A stretch of DNA of 64,000 nt, taken from assembly GCA_043228905.1 (NCBI GenBank), contig JBHGNT010000009.1:6448001-6512000 (forward strand), read 5' to 3'. The notes beneath the pieces are model-generated. The model did no database searches. It saw nothing but the letters and a program-made list of their open reading frames with translations, and was not told where the DNA came from. This document shows positions 53,179-64,000 of this stretch, one piece after another. Position 1 is the stretch's first letter, and the number at the start of each line of letters is the position of its first letter. The stretch comes from Azolla caroliniana. Lineage: Eukaryota; Polypodiophyta. Both the position numbers and the translations under genes were made by a program.

Positions 53179-53814
53179 ACTCATAGCTACAACCTCCACA
53201 AATCCCTTTTAGATGTATTATATATAAATATACACACAAAATTAGCATTGTAACATTTATTTAGTTGGATATGATTTTCATATTATTCACAATGATGGTT
53301 AATATAATTATACTTGCATGGAATTTCATACATTATCTAAGAATTGGATAAAAAACATGATAGATAGAATATAAGACTATTGATTTTCTTGTCACGAAAT
53401 TATTTAGTTCTAAATTCCACTATGTTTTAAGAAACCATGTATGCATGCGTCATACCTTTTTGAAAGTCTACTAAAATAAGGCATTTTTTAACATCTCGCC
53501 AAGATGTGAAAAAAAGAATGCTACATATTACCTATTTCAAATGTCCCAGTGTTTTAATGGTTCTTGCCTTAATCCAAGACATTTTTGTATTACGCACACG
53601 TCTTAATCCTCGTTCTCTTTGTGTAATCTTCTTGAATGGAGGGAAAGAGAGTGAGTGAGGTTGATTCTTGGCATCAATGACAAAGTTTCCTTGAACCATG
53701 ATTCCTCAAACTAAGGTTTTCTAGAACCATAAAAATCCTTGAATGGGGTAATTCTTACGAAAAGGGGGATTACAGGTGGGCTATCCATGAAGTGTTCTAA
53801 GTCTTCTCACACGA
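53179..53814. other. AT-rich spacer
   Basis: No gene or boundary recognised. The end (CTCACACGACA near 53817) resembles a G-family LTR end, so an eroded LTR may lie here. Confidence 0.4.
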
Positions 53815-55100
53815 CATCACATCTTACTTGGTCTAGGTCCCTTGTAGTTCATTTGAGAAGCACACATGCACGCGTTGATGTGACATCTTTTTAAAATTCG
53901 ACGTGAAAGAGAGAGGAGAAGACTTCGCAATCATGATGGTCATAGTGATGGACAATATCTTCTGAAAAGAGACAACACAACTTGGCTAAGATAAAACCAT
54001 AGAGATGATAGTAGGGATATCCACGCTATTCGATGTGAAAGATGTCTCGTGTTGCTTGGAGGCTTACAAAGCCGAGATGCTTATGTGAGACATACATGAG
54101 GTGAGGCAACTAAGTAGCTTCACAAGGGTCGTAACACTGAGCCTCCATGCAGAGGTACTCGAGTTGCAAGCGGAGAGCCGTGGTTGAGAGTTTGAGAGAC
54201 GAATGTGGAAGTGTACATGGCTTCGATAACTCTTTGAAGATGACAAAGAAGGACTTGATGGATTGAGGAGGGTGGATGTCAAAAGAAGGAGTAAGTTGGA
54301 TATCCTACAAGAGAACGAAGATGGGATTACCTCAAATTGATTCGCAGTAAAAAGGGTGTAAAGCCACTTTAACAAGTGGTGATAATGGGATGATGAAGCC
54401 TCCTTGAATTGCCAACCCACGATCAAAGGAAGAACTCATGACACCAAGGTCATTAAAATGGTGGAAAGAAGGGGTAACAAAATGGAGGCACAACCCAAGT
54501 GAGGAATGTATTGGGAGGACTGCTAGGGGGCACAAAATTTGATGAATTAACAAGGATGCTGCAAGACCTCCAAATAACCTAAGAAATGAGGATGGCAAAC
54601 GTTCCCCTCAAGATCGGCGACCAACATTTGTAAAAACGTGTACACGTGTTGAGATGACCCAAACCACCAAAGGCTTCATTGTGGAGAAATGGAAGGAGAA
54701 ATGGAAGGAGAAATGTGGACCAACCTTCAAGCCATGTTGCGAGATAAAGAAAATAACGAACCTCAAGCGAGTGATGGAAGAGAGTATCCCCAACAATCAC
54801 ATAGAGGTCACTCTATGAGAGATTCTAGGTATACCAAAAAGAGAATTCCACGATGGCATCATAGACTTCATGAAGAGAAAGCGAAGCTCAACCGAAATGG
54901 AAGGGAGGAATTCCTAGCAAAAATGCCATCCAATGTTTCGTTTCATGAGCAAAGCATCCATGTCCGGTTGCAATAACCAGCATAATGTGTTCTATTATTG
55001 TCCGGCAGCAAAGGACTCCTCGAAGTATGAGGGGGCACTTGGAACTGGCCCATTGGAGTAACATAATAGGAGACAGTTGAGAAACATTCAGAACAGACAC
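53815..55100 (+). pseudogene. Heavily decayed gypsy gag (G6)
   Basis: Plus strand with many stops: FDVKDVSCCLEAYKAEMLM, SFTRVVTLSLHAEVLELQAE (54030-54180), DELTRMLQDLQIT (54540-54580), and ESIPNNHIEVTL with EILGIPKREFHDGIIDFMKR (54780-54880). These align in order with gag and the pre-protease region of G1 and G4. No protease or RT follows before the PPR gene. Confidence 0.6.
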
Positions 55101-55589
55101 ATGGATGGCTGAAAGATGTACATCGTGTGCATTAACAATGAACATAACAGGTGAGAGATACTGATATACCTCGATGGTTCAATGATGTACTACATAGTGT
55201 GCATCAACCATCGCGAGGCATGGTGTGTCCGATCGCTCGCTCCCTCGTCATGTGGTTTGTGTAATCCCGATGGATGGCAGAAGGACTCGTGTGGCATCGG
55301 GAAAAATGACTTTGTTCCACCACAGAATACATCTCGTTTTCTCGTCCACGGAACTTTCTGGGTTCCTCTTAATATTAAGATTAGAATTTGGGCACCATGA
55401 TCCAATCAATGAAAAGAAGATATATACAGATATGTATAGCCATGGCCTCTGAATCCATAGTTCATTTCTATGTTTCTTGCACCTCATGCCGGGTTGAGAT
55501 TATTTAGAGATCCATTCTGAGAGAAATCCAAAGTACCCGCAATCTCCTGTTTCAGGCACAAACAGAGTGGATCAAAGCCCCATGGATTC

Positions 55590-57179
55590 ATGGTGAGCAC
55601 ACTCCAGCTTGGATTTATACCAACAGAAGGAACTTGTGCTCATCATCATCATCATCACCATGACATGGTTCAGGAAAAGGATTCTCTTTTGGCGGCAATA
55701 AAATCATGTGGTGAACTCAAAGACCTGCAAGAAACTAAAAGGACACATACAATCCAGCTTGGATTTATATCAACAGAAGGAATTTGTGCTCATCATCATC
55801 ATCATCATCATCATCACCATGACATGGTCCAGGAAAGGAATGCTCTTTTGGTGGCGATAAAGTCATGCGGTGAACTCAAAGACCTGCAAGAAGCTAGAAG
55901 GATACATGCGCATATTCTCTCGAAAGAGATCTATCCCAAGGATTTGTATGTGAGTACTGTTCTGCTTCGCGTGTACTTCAAATGTGGAGCCATTAGAGAA
56001 GCACAAAAGGTGTTTGAAGATCTTCCTCGAAGGAAACTTGGATCTTGGAACTCACTCATAGTTGGGTATGTCCGGCATGGTCTCTCAGAGGAAGCTTTAA
56101 GCTGTTTCTCAAGGATGCGAGAAGAGCCGGATATCTCCCCGGATGCCCTCACTTTTTCATGCATTCTCAAGGCATGTGCAAATACAGGCTCTCTGGAGAT
56201 AGGAGAAGAGATACATAACATGGTCCGCAAGCAATGCTTATTAGGAAAAGATCTGGTTCTTGGCACTACATTGGTTGACATGTATGCAAAATGTGGCTTG
56301 TTAGGAAAAGCACAGGAAGTGTTTGATGAGCTTCCAGTGCAGGATGTTGTCGCTTGGAGTGCTCTAATTTCTGGTTACACACAGCATGGATTGGCTGAGA
56401 AAGCTCTGGCATGTTTTCGGTCAATGATCAATGAGGGCATCTCCCCAAATGTCGTCACATTCACTTGCATTTTAAAAGCTTGTGGAAGCATAGGATCTCT
56501 AGACATGGGAGAGGAAATACACGCGGAGGTGAAGAAGCAAAAGTTATTAGAAAAAGATGTTATGCTCGGTAACACATTGGTGGACATGTATGCAAAATGT
56601 GGCAGATTAGTCAAAGCACGAGATGTATTCAACCAGCTTCCAATACAGAATGTCGTTTCATGGAATGCACTGATTGCTGGGTATGGACAGCTCGGTCAGG
56701 CAAAAAGTATTCATTACTTTATCAACAAAATGGTTGCACAAGGTATCATGGCTGATTCGGTTACCTTCCTTGGTTTGCTCTCCACTTGTAGTCATGCAGG
56801 ACTAGTGGAGGAAGGACAAATAGTGGTTAAGTATATGCATGATGTTGGTTGTCTAACACCAACTTTAGAGCACTACACTTGCATGGTTGATCTTTTCAGC
56901 CGAGCGGGGCATTTTTATAAAGCCATAGCTCTAGTTGAGGAGATGCGGGTTTCTAATCGGCTTCCATTGCTTTTGGCTCTGTTGAGTGCTTGCCATAAAT
57001 GGGCGAATGTTGAGCTAGGGAAGTGGGCATTTGAACAATCAGTACAGCTAGATGCAAACTGCAGTGCTGCATATATTGGCATGGCAAATATATATGCAGC
57101 TGCTGGCATGCAAGCACAAGCTTTCAAAAATTTGAGCTTAGATTTTAAAAGTGGAAGAAAAAATTTGGTTGGTGGATAG
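55590..57179 (+). CDS. PLS-class pentatricopeptide-repeat protein, C-terminally short
   Basis: A 529-codon open frame without introns. Residues 1-108 hold a duplicated leader (about 50 residues each) with seven and ten consecutive histidines. From about residue 115 PPR motifs follow: VSTVLLRVYFKCGAIREAQK, SWNSLIVGYVRHGLSEEAL, LVDMYAKCGLLGKAQEVFDE, AWSALISGYTQHGLAEKAL, LVDMYAKCGRLVKARDVF, SWNALIAGYGQLGQ, then a degenerate set and an E-like segment (YIGMANIYAAAGM, about 495-507). PLS-class PPR proteins usually bind organellar RNA and guide C-to-U editing. The E+ and DYW regions expected after residue 510 are missing; the frame ends in FKSGRKNLVGG. No clear transit peptide is visible. It may work with a separate DYW protein or be a recent pseudogene. 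Confidence 0.88.
   Translation: MVSTLQLGFIPTEGTCAHHHHHHHDMVQEKDSLLAAIKSCGELKDLQETKRTHTIQLGFISTEGICAHHHHHHHHHHDMVQERNALLVAIKSCGELKDLQEARRIHAHILSKEIYPKDLYVSTVLLRVYFKCGAIREAQKVFEDLPRRKLGSWNSLIVGYVRHGLSEEALSCFSRMREEPDISPDALTFSCILKACANTGSLEIGEEIHNMVRKQCLLGKDLVLGTTLVDMYAKCGLLGKAQEVFDELPVQDVVAWSALISGYTQHGLAEKALACFRSMINEGISPNVVTFTCILKACGSIGSLDMGEEIHAEVKKQKLLEKDVMLGNTLVDMYAKCGRLVKARDVFNQLPIQNVVSWNALIAGYGQLGQAKSIHYFINKMVAQGIMADSVTFLGLLSTCSHAGLVEEGQIVVKYMHDVGCLTPTLEHYTCMVDLFSRAGHFYKAIALVEEMRVSNRLPLLLALLSACHKWANVELGKWAFEQSVQLDANCSAAYIGMANIYAAAGMQAQAFKNLSLDFKSGRKNLVGG
55606..55914 (+). repeat. Internal duplication of the PPR leader
   Basis: Units 55606-55755 and 55756-55914 are close copies that differ by three CAT codons in the histidine run. 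The frame is kept. Confidence 0.9.
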
Positions 57180-58946
57180 ATGTCAATAGGAATATTGGTC
57201 ACTCATTTATCTGAACTTGCATGGACACTGTTGGTGGGCAATATAATATGTGTCTCCTATGTAATGTTACAAAAGACTTGGAACTTGGATGGATATTGTT
57301 GGAGAGCAATATATATCTTCTATGTAAAAGCTACAAGAGTTTTAGGACATGCCTTGATATTGTTGGTGGGTAATCTGTATCTGTATCGAAGAGTTTTGGG
57401 ACTTGCATAGGGGTAATATGTATCTTCTATGTAAATCTACAAGAAGTTTATGAAAAGTTGTTGCAGTAGGGTTATTCCCTATTCTTGCACTTCATTGGGT
57501 CTCAGAAGACATTTCAAATGCTGACAAGAAAGACATTCTATGTGGCTATTGTGGAAAGGGAGTAGTTGCATGTCCAAAGTTGGTTCACTAATCTATTTGA
57601 TAATGAGCCTTTTGAAACCGCCGACGACTAAAAGACCATTTACACCCCCTAGAACAAGCAAGGGTATACAAAACTATTTTTATGCCAATCAATCCATTTG
57701 ATAATGAGCCTTTTGAAACCATTGATGACTAAAAAGTCCTGTTACCCGTATAACAACCTAGAGTATACAGTATCATTGTTATATTAACCCTTTTCAGTGT
57801 GAATATGTATTTGATGCTATTTTTATGTCATGCTTCTTACTATGTGAATCAATTGATGTTGTCTCTTGTAATTCTCATTGTTGCAGATATTAGAGTGTGC
57901 GATCACATGTCTTAGATAGAAAGACACCTGAAATTGGGAGCTCAGGTGCTTCTATTGGAAATGGTTGCGTTGAAATCTGCTTCCTGAGTTGCAACTGTTG
58001 CCTACAGTGGGGAAATGTGTTTCCTTCGGTTCCAACCATTCAAGAGATAACTTTTTGTATGCTTATTCCCTCCATAAGTGAGCTTAAGGCAACTCGATAT
58101 ATTATCTTATTTTTCATGCACGATACTGGATGATAAGATTGCATTTGCGCATGTATTTGGAATAACAATGTAACATCTAAAGAAACTTGATTTCCTTCAT
58201 TGCAGGAGGAGGACATAACTTGCATATTAGTTGACAAACAAGAGGACCCAATGACTCAATTTTTATAATACATATTAAGGAAAGGAAATGATTTATGACT
58301 CTAAAGTGATGATCAAGAGACCCAATGAATCAATTTTATAATACATATTAAGGGTGATGAATTATGGCTCATAGCCTATAGGATGGTAACATAAACGGAT
58401 GCTATGAATGAATATAAAGGTAATCTATTTATCAACTTAGACTTGATATTTGCATTTTGACATCTACAATAATGTTTATCATAGAGATGTAAGCCAAGAC
58501 ATTTATGTTAGTGAAGGCACCAAAACATGTTTTACAAGTTCCACATTACCCCACTTCTAACAAGCCCTTAACAAAGTATGCCAAGGTATCACTATTACAA
58601 TTGAATGATATTTAAGCAATGAATGAAAAATAGTACAGAAGGAAGACAATATTTTAAGGGTGCTTAACCAAGTGAAGGACAAGAGAGGAATATGAAACCT
58701 CGTCAATGTCTCACACCAAATATGATCATCATATTATACTTTGGAGTCAAGACAAATATTGATACTAAGAATAAGAGCTTCGCCTCACCAATAAGAGTCT
58801 CAATACCACCAAATATGATCATCATATTATATTTTGGAGTCAAGACAAATATTGATACTAAGAATAAGAGTTTTGGTTCACCAATAAGAGTCTAGATACC
58901 ATTTACGAGATGCCATAATTAAGTCCTTAGGGGTCTGTCTCAAGTA
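57180..58946. repeat. Spacer with several short duplications
   Basis: No gene recognised. Visible repeats: GATATTGTTGG-type units at about 57225-57420 (three diverged copies of about 70-80 bp); TTTGATAATGAGCCTTTTGAAA at 57596 and 57698; CCCAATGAxTCAATTTTTATAATACATATTAAGG-type repeats at 58250 and 58322; and a 93-bp repeat starting CCAAATATGATCATC at 58716 and 58809. Confidence 0.75.
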
Positions 58947-59252
58947 CTAGAACAACCAATTTTCTACCCTTAAACCATTAGATTTATCCTTTAGAATATA
59001 TCCCAAGGCTAGTACCAAAGTAAAAGGCGCACCATCTGGGGAAATTGTAGAATACCTTGCAATCAGAGAATTCCATAAGACCACATCACCATCTTGACAT
59101 TTGCTAAACATGTACCTTGATTCCCCAAGTGAACCATTCTTAGCATACATGTCCACCAAAGAAGTGCTTATTTGAGAATCATTATTTCTTGACCCTTGCC
59201 TATGGCTTCCGTGCAACCACGATCTTTCAAACTTGAAATGCATGTTTCTCAA
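58947..59252 (-). pseudogene. PPR gene fragment
   Basis: Minus strand, ISTSLVDMYAKNGSLGESRY followed by FSKCQDGDVVLWNSLIARYS and PDGAPFTLVLALG, about two PPR motifs of PLS type. It is more diverged from the 55590 gene than a recent copy would be, and has no start or tail. A dead fragment or an exon remnant of another PPR gene. Confidence 0.7.
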
Positions 59253-59259
59253 TCAGCAA

Positions 59260-60745
59260 AAATTTCCTCTCTGCATCTGCTCAAGGCAATGTAGCACTTA
59301 CTTCTTCTTCGTCATCATCCATATTATGTGTATAAGATGGGATCTTCCTCTGTCTTCCTCAATAAAATCTCTATGTGATTTTGATGCAACACAAAAGGAA
59401 CTTGCATATCATGAAAGTGAAGCACCATTCACGCCGTGGATGATGATGCATCACCTACTTAGACTTACCTCCCAGGATTAAAGATGTGCTACCGCAAATT
59501 ATAAATCTTCTCCCCTTCCTGAATCACCGCTCTCAATTACCATCTTTCCTTTTATGTCCAAATCCCAAAATGCATAAAAGGGCAGCTTATGCAAACGGAA
59601 AATCAAAGTCTTGCAAGTGCTCTCTATGCATCCTGTAGTCAGCCCCCTTTTGGTTCATAACCACATATGTTGTTAGTACTTTTGTATCAAATAGCCATAT
59701 TTGTTGTTAGTGGTTTGGTCGTAGCGTGAGGTCTGATACATATAGTTGATGTATGCATCGTGTTGAATACCCCTATGGTATCTACAAGCTCTGTAGTAGC
59801 TTCAATGACTTGTGTAAGTTAGGATTTATGTTGCATATTGTTGATTAGATCCATCATGTTCCTCCCATAAATTGACATATTCGCATTTGTGGGGCCTCCC
59901 CCATGAATGAACACGAATGAATAAAAAACTATTCGTAAAAGAAAGAGTTCATAAACTCCCTCCTTTTTATTCTCCCAAATATAAAAAAGGGAACTTGACA
60001 ATAAAAAGGGGATATTTTTATTTCACAAGAAAAGGGTACTTGACACTACTAATATTTTTATAATAGATGTAAAAATGTAACCATTTTATTTTTAATAAAT
60101 AAATAAAATAAAGTTTCATTAATTTCCCATTTTTTACTATCTCAAATTTTGTGGATATTTTTATCTGACATTAAAAAGGGGACTTGACACTAATCATATT
60201 TTTATAATAGATGTAAAAATATTTGGTTTTCTTTTTTTAAAATAAAATAAAGGTTCATAAACTTTACCCTTGTTTATTTTACTCTAAAAAGGACACTTCA
60301 AACTAATCATATTTTTATAATCTATTAATGAGTGATTGTGCTTTTTTTTCATGAATTAATTAATTTTTATTATGTAAATTTATTTTGCAAAGTAAATGGT
60401 TTTATAATATTCTTGGAGCTATTTCATATTCTCGAATATTGCAAATATCATGCATAAAGAATATCACGATATTCACGCATGTGCCATTCTATGGTTCCTC
60501 CTCTACTAATTAATCCATTGAATTTTTCTTTTTATGTCTTGTTGCTTCCTCTAGAGCTAGTTGTTCTTCACTTCTCCATATTCACTCAAAAATAATTGAT
60601 ACATCTACTTGTGTCTATATATTTGTCTTATGGTCACTTGTGTCTCTTTAAGGTTATGGGCCCACAATGTTGTCATTCCTTCCTAGATTTGTAATCCATC
60701 ACTTTGTGGCCCATCATTAGTAATCAATAATATCTAGAGCTTGAG
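59260..60745. other. AT-rich spacer
   Basis: No gene recognised. From about 59990 to 60330 the segment repeats a motif (GGGGACTTGACACTAATCATATTTTTATAATAGATGT-like, three to four diverged copies at about 60040, 60185 and 60295). Confidence 0.5.
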
Positions 60746-60940
60746 ATGGCAAACCTCAAAGATTGTATTATTGACAAGCTCATAGATAATAATTTTCCAT
60801 TGTGGAAATGGAAGATGGAGATACTACTTGATGATAAGGGACTCTTGAAGATAATCAAAGGAGAGGAAGTGCTACCAAAGAAAGATTCTGAAGAAGATAT
60901 AAAAGCTTACAACAAAAGAGAGAAGAAGGTATATGCATTT
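60746..60940 (+). pseudogene. copia gag N-terminus (copia-5) cut by copia-4
   Basis: Plus-strand MANLKDCIIDKLIDNNFPLW with KWKMEILLDDKGLLKIIKGE, the usual copia gag opening, followed by KKDSEEDIKAYNKREKKVYA. At 60941 the LTR of copia-4 begins, so the rest is lost from view. The apparent last residues come from the LTR. Confidence 0.75.
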
Positions 60941-61382
60941 TGTAAAGAATCGATGGTGATTCTTGTGTAGCGGAAGATATGTGTGTTATGTGTATGTGTG
61001 AGAGGAATTAGAGGAGAGGAGAGAGAACACAAGATAGATAGAAAAAGGAATACTCAAGAAGAAGGTGTATATTCACAAGTAGAATAGGAAATACAAAATG
61101 TAGCATTACGAGTCACAACCAACATAGTATGAAGTATAAGGAGGGTGCTTTATATAGAGTCACCCTCTCTCTTCATTAACTTACAACAACCACTCTCTCT
61201 CTTAGGGAATGTAAAGACTCATAGTCATGGGGAATATGTAACTCATTAGTTATGTGTCATAGAATATGATTCTATGACACAGTTTAATGTGTAGAGAGTG
61301 GTATGACTCTTGACCTTTGAGTGCACATATATTCTCAAAGGTGTGTTCACACATTGCACTATGTTGAGCTTGATTCTCAACA
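60941..61382 (-). repeat. 3' LTR of copia-4
   Basis: 442 bp, TGTAAAGAATCGATGG to TTGATTCTCAACA on the plus strand; same family as 24259-24714. The purine tract (minus strand TGAGGGGGCG) lies just inside. The 5' LTR is beyond the right edge. Confidence 0.88.
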
Positions 61383-61431
61383 CGCCCCCTCAAGCTCAAC
61401 TCGGGTCAGTTCCTTTCAGTTGATGTCCGCT

Positions 61432-63106
61432 TCAGCTCGTATCCGGTTCAGACAATCTCCGGTATCCACTTCGGCTCGTACCCGGTTCAAACGGTATTCG
61501 GTTCTCACTTGTACTCCCCCTCAAGCTTGGCAAGTCAGGAATCGTCAATCCGAGGTCTGACATGAATTGCCGAAGCTTGTCGGCTCTTAAGGCTTTGGTG
61601 AAGATGTCGGCCGTCTGAAGATTCATGTTGATGTGTTGAAGGTCGACATCTCCGACCTGTACACGCTCTCGAATGAAGTGATAGTGCACTTCAATATGCT
61701 TTGTGCGTGCGTGGAACATCGGGTTCTGAGCCAGATATATACTGCTCATGTTGTCACAGTAAATGAGAGTCGGATCCTTGATGGGGACGCCCAGATCCTT
61801 CAAAATCCTCTTGAGCCATACAACTTCACATGCAACTATAGTTGTGCCCCTATATTCGGCCTCCATACTCGAAAGTGCGACGGTGGGTTGCTTCTTACTA
61901 CTCCAAGATATTGCTCCGTTACCAAGTGAGAAGACAAATCCGGAGATCGATCGTCGATCAGCTTTGTAGCCTGCCCAATCCGCGTTTGTGTACCCTTCGA
62001 GTCATATTGGTACGGCCAATGCGTAGAGAACGTCGTAATCCATTGTGCTGCTCACGTATCGTAATACTTGCTTAGCGCAATCGAAATGGATATCTCGCAG
62101 AGTTTGCATGAATTGGCTAAGGAGTCCGACTAGATAGCTAAGGTCAGGTCGAGTGATCGTGAGATAGATTAGGCTCCCGATCAGTTGACGATATTGGGTC
62201 AGCTCGCACTCGTCTATGCCGGAGTCAGCATCTAGTTTGAGGTTTTGCTCGGGAGGTGTAGCCACCGATTTGTACTCAGCCATCCCGAACTTGTATACAA
62301 GTTGAGGATGTCTAGTGTCGTTGAGAGATCATAATGCCAGTCGGAATCCGAATTACTTCGATGCCAAGGAAGTAATGGAGCTCCTTCATGTCCGTCATCT
62401 CGAATTTTCCGGAGAGGAGGGACTTGACCTTGTTGATGTCGACTAGACTTTCACCTCCAATAACCCGATCATCCACGTATAGGATGATGACAGTTAGGCT
62501 TCTAGAGTCGTGTCCTACGTAGAGGGAGTTGTCGGATTTCGACATTCGAAAGCCGATTTGATGAAGATATTGTGTAAGCTTTGAATGCCAAGCACACGGT
62601 GCTTGCTTGAGGCTGTAGAGTGGCTTCTTGAGTCGGCACACGACTTTCGGATGAATGCTCGATTCAAATCCGGAAGGTTGTACCATGTACACTTCCTCTT
62701 CTAATTCGCCTTGGAGGAAAGCGTTCTTGATGTCCATCTGGTGGAGGTGCCACCCTTTCGTTGTTGCGAGTGCAATTACGGTCCGCACCGTCGTCATCTT
62801 TGCCATCGGGGCAAAGGTCTCTTCATAGTCGACTCCATGTGTTTGTGTGTATCCTTTCGCTACAAGTCGAGCTTTGTAGTGGTTGACGGAACCGTCGGCA
62901 TTATACTTCACCTTGTAGATCCATCTGTAGCCAATTGCCCTCTTGTGTGGTGAGTGGGGAATGAGATCCCATGTCTCGTTCTTGCGTAGTGCACACATCT
63001 CCTCGTTCATTGCTTCAATCCATTGCGGGTCCTTCGCGGCTTCGGAAGAGGTTTCCGGATTCTGTATTGTTGCCACCTTCATCATAAATGCGTAATGATA
63101 CGCCAT
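61432..63106 (-). pseudogene. copia-4 reverse transcriptase and RNase H
   Basis: 63106-62312 is a 264-codon RT: ETWDLIPHSPHKRAIGYRW, ARLVAKGYTQTHGVDYEETF, QMDIKNAFLQGELEEEVYM and the intact catalytic ILYVDDRVI. 62283-62002 continues the RT connection (CELTQYRQLIGSLIYLTITR). 61866-61432 is RNase H (MEAEYRGTTIVACEVVWLKR, IYCDNMSSIYLAQNPMFHAR, ADIFTKALRADKLRQF). Two frame breaks separate the three parts. Confidence 0.88.
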
Positions 63107-64000
63107 TTACTCGTCGTAGCCGAATCGGCTTACGGGGTTCTTTTGATGGGTGGATCTTCGAAACTTCTCGTTTGCGGATTCTAAGGCTTTCTTCACTCCA
63201 TTTGTCTGGATGTCAAGGCCTTCGAACTCACTATCAAGGGAGTGAGTCGATTCAATGCCGTCGAAATGATCATCTTCATACTCTGGCATTTTGGCCTTCC
63301 CTTTGTCTAGCTTCGAACTCGGTCAAGATGTGCTTTGATCGCTCGGACGCTCTTGTGGTCCGCTCAGTCGGGTCGTGATCGGACTTTCTTCGAACATGTG
63401 CGTAAGGCTATCTTCATCCTCTATCTCTTGTTTGGCGGATTCTAGGTCGAGCGGAATCGGAGTCGAAGTTGTCTCTAGTGCATACCAAGAGGCGGACTTG
63501 TCAAAGACGACGTCTTGACTTACGCGAACTTTTCGAGTCGAGGGGTTATAACACAATGTACCCCTTTTGCTCCAGTGAGTATCCGATGAGGATACATTTC
63601 TTCGACTTCGGGTCGAGCTTTTGTCTTTTTTCATCGGGGATGTGCACATACGCAATGGAGCCGAATATCCGGACGTGTGATAGATCTGGCTTCTTTCCGA
63701 AAACTTTTTGTGCGGAATGAGGTCATGCACGCCGGATGTCGTACACTGATTCATGAGGTATACGGCCGTGTTAGCCGCTTCTGCCCAGTACGACTTCGGC
63801 ACATGCTTTTTGTTCATCATGGCCCATGCTACTTCGAAGATGTGCCAATTCTTTCGTTCGGCCAGTCCGTTTTGTTGTGGCGTATGTCGACACGAAAACT
63901 CTCACCGAATTCCTTCTTTCCGTAGATACGCTGTAAACTCATCCGAGAAATATTCCTTGCCTCCATCCGATTGAAGACACCGTATGTGTCGACTCGTAGC
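63107..64000 (-). pseudogene. copia-4 integrase C-terminal half and spacer
   Basis: From the right edge: CLQSDGGKEYF, ending in the second catalytic region, then HTPQQNGLAERKN (third, E), WAMMNKKHVPKSYWAEAANT, and after a frame change KKRGTLCYNPSTRKVRVSQDV-like sequence (63550-63480), the GKxxxYxPxxxxxxxSRDVxF block that closes copia integrases. The acidic spacer before RT fills 63480-63107. Confidence 0.82.

Larger units (their letters stand above)
61383..64000 (-). mobile_element. Ty1/copia element copia-4, 3' part
   Basis: Minus-strand copia element running off the right edge inside integrase. It is the best preserved copia copy in the window, with RT and RNase H nearly open. Frame changes exist near 62290, 63110 and 63720. 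Confidence 0.88.

Noticed and set aside
59233-59481. Plus-strand 82-codon open frame
   Set aside because: Overlaps the PPR fragment end and spacer; no motifs and no neighbouring evidence.
1-64000. A new multi-gene defence or metabolic system
   Set aside because: Nearly all coding signal is explained by retroelements. The remaining host-like features (U4 cluster, PPR gene, 16-kb gene tail) are not functionally linked in any way I can see.

Overview
This is plant nuclear DNA. The evidence is a long intronless PLS-class pentatricopeptide-repeat (PPR) gene, plant-type snRNA promoters (USE plus TATA at the Pol II spacing) in front of U4 snRNA copies, and dense nested Ty3/gypsy, Ty1/copia and L1-type LINE sequence. 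The PPR style and a fungal/animal-looking (sushi/Tcn1-like) chromovirus make a seedless plant such as a fern or lycophyte my best guess. That is inference only.

Layout. 1-14102: a nest. Gypsy copy G2 (+) is broken by gypsy copy G1 (-, 1-4503, running off the left edge) and by a complete chromovirus (-, 6385-12139, 5-bp target duplication GTGGG). 14103-23025: an L1 endonuclease fragment, a possible three-exon gene tail (16092-16982), a second L1 fragment carrying a solo LTR, and a truncated copia element. 23026-28220: a short piece resembling an amino-DNA-methylase motif, an LTR-like remnant, copia-1 (protease to integrase), and a GGAAT-rich minisatellite. 28227-31700: a cluster of four U4 snRNA copies, two complete and two truncated, all with the promoter still in register. 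31700-33133: integrase debris of another gypsy lineage. 33134-52149: gypsy copy G5 (+), split by gypsy copy G4 and a graveyard of LTRs (34190-43636), by a 639-bp hAT-like MITE with an 8-bp duplication (47238-47876), and by a pair of LTRs (47945-49432). 52150-53178: 5' end of copia-3, into which G5 inserted. 53815-55100: a heavily decayed gypsy gag. 55590-57179: the PPR gene. 57180-60745: repeats, a PPR fragment and AT-rich spacer. 60746-64000: a copia gag piece broken by copia-4, which runs off the right edge.

Little here looks like working host genes: the U4 copies at 28295 and 31213, the PPR gene (which lacks a normal C-terminus), and perhaps the spliced gene tail at 16 kb. The retroelement polyproteins contain stops and frameshifts and should not be read as functional proteins. 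I found no multi-gene functional system. The most informative signals are structural: a self-priming signature in the chromovirus, antisense tRNA-like modules near the 5' end of several LTR families, a CCG-type target preference of the G family, and in-register U4 promoter duplication. Frame joins and homology calls were made by eye, without database searches.
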